This document shows, in pieces, positions 25,139-29,389 of a stretch of DNA of 29,389 bases. The stretch's first letter is position 1. The number at the start of each line of letters is the position of its first letter. The translations under genes were made by a program, and so were the position numbers. The stretch lies in the NCBI GenBank assembly GCA_022712845.1, contig JAFLJV010000073.1, forward strand, positions 1 to 29,389, given 5' to 3'. The DNA is from Sulfurimonas sp. GTDB taxonomy: Bacteria > Campylobacterota > Campylobacteria > Campylobacterales > Sulfurimonadaceae. A model generated the notes under the pieces. The model was not told the DNA's origin, did not search any database, and was given only the letters and a program-made list of their open reading frames with translations.

Positions 25139-25498
25139 ATGAACTTACATGAAAAAATAAATTATGTTGAACTACCTGCTAAAGATTTAAAAATTATAAA
25201 AGATTTTTTTCAAACTTCATTTAATTGGGAATTTACTGATTTTGGACCAGAGTATACAGCTTTTTCTGATGAAGGTATAAATGGTGGATTTTTCAAATCC
25301 AATTTAGTTTCATCAACGGCAAATGGAAGTGCTCTACTTATATTTTATAGTAAAAATTTAGAAAGTACTTTAGTAAAGATTGAAAAAGCTAATGGTAAAA
25401 TTATAAAATCAATTTTTAAATTTCCAGGTGGGAGAAGATTTCATTTTACTGATCCAAATGGAAATGAATATGCGGTATGGTCTGACCTAACCGTATAA
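25139..25498 (+). CDS. VOC (glyoxalase/bleomycin resistance-like) superfamily protein
   Basis: The 119-residue protein is a single VOC module pair: KINYVELPAKDLKIIKDFFQ at the start, FNWEFTDFGPEYTAF in the first half, then STLVKIEKANGKII and the family end RRFHFTDPNGNEYAVWSD. The pattern DPNGN-A-W is characteristic of small stand-alone glyoxalase-like proteins, which bind a metal and act on or sequester small molecules. The particular substrate cannot be told. AAAGGA lies five bases before the ATG. It is a single gene in an AT-rich region, flanked by no relatives, and its stop codon is inside an inverted repeat (25493-25545) like that of an integron cassette, so it may have been acquired. Confidence 0.85.
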   Translation: MNLHEKINYVELPAKDLKIIKDFFQTSFNWEFTDFGPEYTAFSDEGINGGFFKSNLVSSTANGSALLIFYSKNLESTLVKIEKANGKIIKSIFKFPGGRRFHFTDPNGNEYAVWSDLTV

Positions 25499-25545
25499 CA
25501 AGTTCGAAGAGACCAATATTAATGATCCCAAATGAAATGTTATAC
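25493..25545. repeat. Inverted repeat at the end of the VOC gene, attC-like
   Basis: GTATAAC at 25493-25499 and GTTATAC at 25539-25545 are perfectly complementary and enclose 39 bases with weaker partial pairing. The stop codon TAA of the VOC gene lies in the left arm, and AACAAGTTCG follows it as in many cassette recombination sites. The right arm does not fit the GTTRRRY core exactly (T at position 5), and no second paired L box is clear, so an attC identity is only a possibility. Confidence 0.35.
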
Positions 25546-25627
25546 ATACACTTCTCGTATATTATTTATTCTATTAGTTTAACTTTTAATTACTATATAC
25601 TCATTAATAAAATGAAAAGTTACAATA

Positions 25628-25879
25628 TCACTTAAAAAATTTCACCATATCAACTTCAAATAATTTAGCAATCTTATATAAATGAACCAAGTTAAAGTGT
25701 TTATCATGTGAATTATTTTCAGCATTGGCATAAAACCCTGATGATTTTTGTCCAATTGATAAAGCAACTTCTAATTGGCTATATTTTTTTTCTTGCCTTA
25801 TTTTTTTAATATTGTCTGATATTTTTTGTTTAAAAATACTTATTTCTTTTTCTGTAGCAATTTCGGGTAAATTTATCAT
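25628..25879 (-). CDS. Small Xre-family helix-turn-helix regulator
   Basis: This 83-residue protein is mostly one HTH_Xre domain (about residues 18-80): DNIKKIRQEKKYSQLEVALSI is helix 1 to the turn, and NLVHLYKIAKLFEVDMVKFF is the typical end. The start is taken at 25879, two codons inside the longest reading frame, because AGGA then stands six bases upstream and because this ATG is the exact mirror of the start codon of the divergent gene at 26013. It probably represses its own and the neighbour's promoters through the repeats in the intervening 133 bases. It may be a stand-alone regulator or the antitoxin-like half of a module. The target is inferred. Confidence 0.8.
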   Translation of the reverse strand: MINLPEIATEKEISIFKQKISDNIKKIRQEKKYSQLEVALSIGQKSSGFYANAENNSHDKHFNLVHLYKIAKLFEVDMVKFFK

Positions 25880-26015
25880 AATCATTCCTATAGATAATCT
25901 TTCTATAAGTGTATTTCAGTTATAGTTTTTTATCAATTTCCTATAGAGATGATTTCCATAGGTATATAAGAAAATTAATGAGTGATTGTAAATATTATCT
26001 ATAGGAATAATTATG
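25877..26015. promoter_or_regulatory. Mirror-image divergent control region with repeated TTCCTATAG operators
   Basis: Positions 25877-25898 and 25994-26015 are inverted copies of 22 bases with one mismatch. Each copy covers a start codon, its AGGAA ribosome-binding site and TTCCTATAGATAAT (read from left). In between, at 25938-25962, TTCCTATAGA and an inverted TTTCCATAGG form a looser dyad. The pattern suggests operator sites bound by the Xre protein, overlapping both translation starts. Confidence 0.75.
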
Positions 26016-26240
26016 AAAAGTATAATTCAAATGTTACATGAACTAAATTTAAATAAAAATGTATGCTTTAATCAAATATCTCAGACTGATAAACAAATAC
26101 ATATTACAAAATCAAAAACTAAAGTTGGTACAATAATAGGAATTAGAGAGATATGTAATATAGAGGGAGTATTAGATAAATATAAAGAAAAATTTGATAT
26201 TACTATTTCAATAGATGAAGTAATAATACAGTTTAAGTAA
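26013..26240 (+). CDS. Unrecognised 75-residue protein, divergent partner of the Xre regulator
   Basis: I do not recognise this protein. It is small, basic in its middle (KQIHITKSKTKVG) and has one Cys (residue 18). The C-terminus FDITISIDEVIIQFK looks like two beta strands, and the middle GTIIGIREICNIEGVLDKY like a strand and a helix, so a small alpha/beta fold is likely. There is no signal peptide or transmembrane segment. The ATG at 26013 has AGGAA five to eight bases upstream, and the whole initiation region duplicates that of the divergent Xre gene, which strongly supports real translation. A stem of eight bases (26237-26244 with 26253-26260) follows the stop but has no T-run. It could be a toxin, an anti-repressor or a regulator; none can be shown. 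Confidence 0.7.
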   Translation: MKSIIQMLHELNLNKNVCFNQISQTDKQIHITKSKTKVGTIIGIREICNIEGVLDKYKEKFDITISIDEVIIQFK

Positions 26241-26339
26241 AAGTAATTTTAAACTTTTACTCATTATCAAGCTTAAGATAAACGCCCCTATGAGTAAATC
26301 TCCTGTTTTTAAAAAAAATAAAATAAATATTAAATTTTT

Positions 26340-27245
26340 TTACTTCACTCTTGCAACCATAACACCAGCAAAAACAATCAAAACAATTCCAAAAGTTGTA
26401 ATTAAACTAGGAAGTGAATCTCCAAGCATTACACCTACTGCTATTGAAAATAAAATGTTGCTATAACTGACTGCTCCAATGATTCCTGCTTTTTCAAGTC
26501 CGTAAGCTTTTGTCATAAGAACTTGTGAAAGAGTTGCAAATAAGCCCATACCAATTACATAAAACCAAACTACTCCACTTGGCATGATAAACTCACCAAG
26601 CATAAAGTCTAGCTCATCCACTTTTACATAAGAAGATAGTATAAAAAGAAAGATAGGTCCTATGGTTCCTATGCCCATAAAAGAAAGTACTATTGCTCTT
26701 GTATCATAATACTTTTTTAACTCTCTTATAGAAGTATATGCAAGAGCTGCTCCTATTCCTGAAAATAATCCCAAAAGATCATATTTTGAAAAACCTATTC
26801 CCGTTGGTTGAGTTATTAGAACTATTCCGCCAAAACCTATAACAACAGCTAACCAACCACTCCATGAAAGCTTTTCATTTAGTAATAAAAATGCAAATAT
26901 AGCTGTAAAAACAGGTGATGTTTTTGACCAAGTCATTGCATCACCAAGTGGAATGTGTGCTATGTTATAAAAAAAAGCAAGAAGGGCTAAAAATCCCATA
27001 AATCCACGGAAGAATAGTAAAAATGGTTTACCACCTTTATGTATCATAGGTTTTTTTACTATAGCAAGCCAAATAATAATCACACCAAAAATATTTCTAA
27101 AAAATACCACTTCAAGTGAGGGCATATGTTCGGATGCCAATTTTGCAAAAGCACCCATTATTGCAAATGAAAAAGATGCAATTAACATATATTTAACACC
27201 ACTATTTAATTGTTTAATTTGTTTCATAACTGTAATTATATCCAT
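26340..27245 (-). CDS. EamA/DMT-superfamily membrane transporter
   Basis: The 301-residue protein has about ten hydrophobic segments in two similar halves, as expected for EamA transporters: the first half includes GVKYMLIASFSFAIMGAFAKL and AMTWSKTSPVFTAIFAFLLLNEKLS, the second GIGAALAYTSIRELKKY and AGIIGAVSYSNILFSIAVGVMLGDSLPS. The family exports small metabolites and amino-acid-like compounds; the substrate is not predictable. Two starts are possible, 27245 and the in-frame ATG at 27227; neither has a good ribosome-binding site, so this is open. It is divergent from the PilJ kinase and stands alone. Confidence 0.9.
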   Translation of the reverse strand: MDIITVMKQIKQLNSGVKYMLIASFSFAIMGAFAKLASEHMPSLEVVFFRNIFGVIIIWLAIVKKPMIHKGGKPFLLFFRGFMGFLALLAFFYNIAHIPLGDAMTWSKTSPVFTAIFAFLLLNEKLSWSGWLAVVIGFGGIVLITQPTGIGFSKYDLLGLFSGIGAALAYTSIRELKKYYDTRAIVLSFMGIGTIGPIFLFILSSYVKVDELDFMLGEFIMPSGVVWFYVIGMGLFATLSQVLMTKAYGLEKAGIIGAVSYSNILFSIAVGVMLGDSLPSLITTFGIVLIVFAGVMVARVK

Positions 27246-27281
27246 AGATTTAATTTAATTTTATACAAAATAAAATTATGT

Positions 27282-27307
27282 TACAATCCATGAAACTGTA
27301 GTTGGAG
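27282..27307 (+). promoter_or_regulatory. Probable promoter and RBS of the PilJ-sensor kinase
   Basis: TACAAT at 27282-27287 can serve as a -10 box, 27 bases before the ATG at 27314. GGAG at 27304-27307 is the ribosome-binding site, six bases upstream. Confidence 0.45.
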
Positions 27308-27313
27308 CAAGCG

Positions 27314-28693
27314 ATGGCATTAATACAAAAAAATTCCATTCTTCCTTTTAGAAATAGATATATTCCAGCTCTTTTATTAATAGCACTATTTACCTCTTTT
27401 GCATATATTAATGTTGAACAAATTATTAATTCTATAGAAAAAGATGCTCATATTATTAATGATAGTGGTAGACAGAGAATGCTCTCTCAAAATCTAATCT
27501 TATTAGGATTAGAATATTTAAATAATTCTACAGAAAAAAATAAAACTATACTAAAAAAAAATATACAACTTATGAAAACAACTCATAAAGGTTTAATTAC
27601 TAATCATAATAGTGATAATTTAGATAAAATTTATACTGAAAAAAAACTCTCTATCTTATTAAATGATTTTTTAGTAAAGTTTAACCTTTTTATTAAAAAC
27701 CCTACTGAGAAAAAAATTACAAAATTATCATATGATGCTCAAGTTTTACTTCCTTTATTATCTGAAGTTGTAAAAGAATATGAAAATATAAATATTTTAA
27801 AAGTTGAACACTTACACAAAAAACAACTTATTATCTTAATTACAACCATTATCTTATTACTTCTTGAAATTATATTTGTATTTTACCCAGCCAGTAAAGA
27901 GATAAAAAACAGAACTGAACAACTAAAAAAATTCAATAATAATCTAGAAAAAAAAGTAAAAGAGGAAGTAGAAAAAAAGAAAAAGAAAGAAAAATATTTA
28001 ATTCAACAATCAAGACTTGCTCAAGTAGGAGAGATGATAAGTATGATTGCTCACCAATGGAGACAACCATTAAGTGCAATTAGTAGTTTAAACTTAACGA
28101 TTGAATTACAAGCAACACTAAACACCCTTGAAAAAGACCAAACAATTAAATATACAACTAAAATATCTGCATTAATTCAGCATCTTAGTAAAACCATAGA
28201 TGATTTTAGGGAATTTTTTAAACAAAACAAAACAAAAGAAAATTTTAGCTCTGACACACTTTTAAAAAGTACTATTATAATTATAGAAAATTCCTTAAAA
28301 ATCAATAATATAAATTTAATACAAGATTTAAATTGCAATTGCAATTTTAAAACTTACACAAGTGAGTTAAAACAAGTTATTTTAAATCTGCTTAAAAATG
28401 CGCAAGATGCTCTTGTAGACAATGCTGTGAAAGATCCATATATTAAGATAAGCACCTTTACAAAGGATGGAGAATATACTATGGAGATTAGTGATAATGC
28501 TGGTGGTATTCCAAAAGAAAATATAGATAAAATTTTTAACCCTTACTTTAGCACAAAAATACAAAAGGATGGTACAGGTCTTGGACTATATATGAGCAAA
28601 ACTATTATAGAAGAGCACTGTAGGGGGACTCTTAATGTTTTAAATGGCGAAGATGGTGCTATTTTTAAAATAATACTGCCAATGGAAGAATAA
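27314..28693 (+). CDS. PilJ-sensor membrane histidine kinase
   Basis: The 459-residue protein has transmembrane helices at about 17-32 and 171-193 around a periplasmic all-helical domain. That domain begins IINDSGRQRMLSQNLILLGL, the hallmark of the PilJ N-terminal (type IV pili methyl-accepting) sensor, also found in NarX-like nitrate sensors. A lysine-rich coiled coil follows at 205-235, then a dimerisation domain with MIAHQWRQPLSAI (phospho-acceptor His247, in the HQWRQPL form common in Campylobacterota), and an ATPase domain with NLLKNAQDAL, DNAGGI, NPYFSTK and GTGLGL. There is no receiver and no response regulator gene beside it, so it is an orphan kinase. The ATG at 27314 has GGAG six bases before it; a TTG at 27302 is less likely. 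Confidence 0.93.
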   Translation: MALIQKNSILPFRNRYIPALLLIALFTSFAYINVEQIINSIEKDAHIINDSGRQRMLSQNLILLGLEYLNNSTEKNKTILKKNIQLMKTTHKGLITNHNSDNLDKIYTEKKLSILLNDFLVKFNLFIKNPTEKKITKLSYDAQVLLPLLSEVVKEYENINILKVEHLHKKQLIILITTIILLLLEIIFVFYPASKEIKNRTEQLKKFNNNLEKKVKEEVEKKKKKEKYLIQQSRLAQVGEMISMIAHQWRQPLSAISSLNLTIELQATLNTLEKDQTIKYTTKISALIQHLSKTIDDFREFFKQNKTKENFSSDTLLKSTIIIIENSLKINNINLIQDLNCNCNFKTYTSELKQVILNLLKNAQDALVDNAVKDPYIKISTFTKDGEYTMEISDNAGGIPKENIDKIFNPYFSTKIQKDGTGLGLYMSKTIIEEHCRGTLNVLNGEDGAIFKIILPMEE

Positions 28694-28704
28694 ATAAAAT
28701 AGTG

Positions 28705-28732
28705 TATAATAATACTTGTTGTACTTAAAGGA
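28705..28732 (+). promoter_or_regulatory. Probable promoter and RBS of the final exported protein
   Basis: TATAAT at 28705-28710 is a good -10 box 28 bases before the ATG, and AAAGGA at 28727-28732 is the ribosome-binding site five bases upstream. Confidence 0.5.
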
Positions 28733-28737
28733 ATTCT

Positions 28738-29389
28738 ATGTTACGTATTTATATTCTACTCTCCTATCTATTTTTATCTTCTCAAGCAATAGCAGAAACT
28801 ACTGATAGATCCTTTGAAAATTATGTTGATGAAAAACAAAAATCTATTTCAAATAAAGTTGTCAATCTCTTTGATGGAGTAGATAAGAGTATAAATAATT
28901 TTTTTGGTGGTTCTGAAGATAGTTATATAAACGATAACGATATAGGTTATGAAAACTCTATTGATAAATTTTTTAAAAATGATAAATATATTGATGAAAC
29001 CCAAAGAAGCTTTATTCGCCTTCGCTTTGGTACTCTTCTTCAGTCAAAAGCATCAACAATTTATAGTTATAAAATAAGTGCACGTATTCCTCTTAGTAGG
29101 ACTAAAAGAAGTTTTCAATTATTTATTGATGATATAGAAAAAAACTATGTGAATTATACAATATATGATGATGAAGCCAGCGATACTCCACAAATTGGTA
29201 TCCACTATTTTGCACCAAAACATTACGATATAAAATCAAAATACTCAATAGGAGTTAGAGGTTTTTCTGCTTTTGTTCGTGCTAGATATAGTAAAATATT
29301 TAAAGTTTGTAAATGGGATATAGAACCTACTCAACAATTTAAATACTCAACAAAATATGACTTTGAAGAGGAGAGTAATATCTATTTTG
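28738..29389 (+). CDS. Exported protein of unknown function (partial, runs off the window)
   Basis: The reading frame opens at ATG 28738 and remains open for 217 codons to the window edge. It begins with a signal peptide (MLRIYILLSYLFLSSQAIAE). Residues 20-100 are acidic and polar with repeated FF and NN pairs (NNFFGGSED, IDKFFKNDKYIDE). From about residue 100 (TQRSFIRLRFGTLLQSK) there are alternating hydrophobic and polar strands (YSYKISARIPLSRTKRSFQLFIDD, GVRGFSAFVRARYSK), which look like outer-membrane beta-barrel strands. I do not recognise the family; a barrel or surface protein is a guess from strand pattern. It may be cotranscribed with the kinase but has its own promoter-like box. Confidence 0.75.
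   Translation, partial: MLRIYILLSYLFLSSQAIAETTDRSFENYVDEKQKSISNKVVNLFDGVDKSINNFFGGSEDSYINDNDIGYENSIDKFFKNDKYIDETQRSFIRLRFGTLLQSKASTIYSYKISARIPLSRTKRSFQLFIDDIEKNYVNYTIYDDEASDTPQIGIHYFAPKHYDIKSKYSIGVRGFSAFVRARYSKIFKVCKWDIEPTQQFKYSTKYDFEEESNIYF

Noticed and set aside
26237..26260. Terminator after the 75-residue protein
   Set aside because: An AT-rich eight-base stem with an eight-base loop and no following T-run; too weak to call.
27302..27313. TTG start of the PilJ kinase
   Set aside because: GGAG lies inside this stretch and is correctly spaced for the ATG at 27314.

Overview
The window is a low-GC stretch of a free-living member of the Campylobacterota (Epsilonproteobacteria), most like Sulfurimonas or a close relative. 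The supporting genes are a futalosine-pathway menaquinone gene (mqnC), a short-form recG of about 607 residues, a metal-type kdsA, the fliW flagellar regulator next to bamD and lon, a periplasmic multiheme cytochrome c, and NIT- and PilJ-type sensor kinases whose sequences look epsilonproteobacterial. The genus is an inference; the phylum-level call is firm.

Left part (1-5892, + strand): the tail of uvrC, then a four-gene signalling operon made of an Aer-like PAS protein, an HPt protein, a NIT-sensor hybrid histidine kinase and a single-domain response regulator. All the parts of a phosphorelay are present but no DNA-binding or enzymatic output domain is. It converges, with overlapping stop codons, on lon-bamD (5889-9294, - strand). 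fliW (9417-9791, + strand) is divergent from bamD.

Middle part (9859-16522, + strand): an operon with one very large secreted MshQ-like protein (Calx-beta, lectin-like region, Cys-rich region, MshQ/DUF6701-like C-terminus) followed by three overlapping prepilin-like genes. This is the layout of a type IV pilus tip/minor-pilin priming set. A long-form ribosome hibernation factor (hpf) follows.

Minus-strand housekeeping run (16696-24881), transcribed kdsA, ribH, nusB, a decaheme membrane-anchored cytochrome c, mqnC, a catalytically dead M16 peptidase homologue, recG. Three intergenic places (15804-15878, 16570-16722, 24018-24090) carry one family of short palindromic repeats. Their stems differ in sequence but stay paired, and the repeats supply the stop codons of recG and kdsA.

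Right part (24882-29389): an AT-rich accessory-looking stretch with a VOC-family protein followed by a cassette-like inverted repeat, then a divergent pair of a small Xre regulator and an unrecognised 75-residue protein whose start regions are near-perfect mirror images. After these come an EamA/DMT exporter, a PilJ-sensor histidine kinase and the beginning of an exported protein cut by the window edge.

The best candidates for something undescribed are the MshQ-like/minor-pilin operon, the covarying palindromic repeat family and the mirror-image Xre/75-residue module. No RNA genes, CRISPR arrays or insertion sequences were seen.
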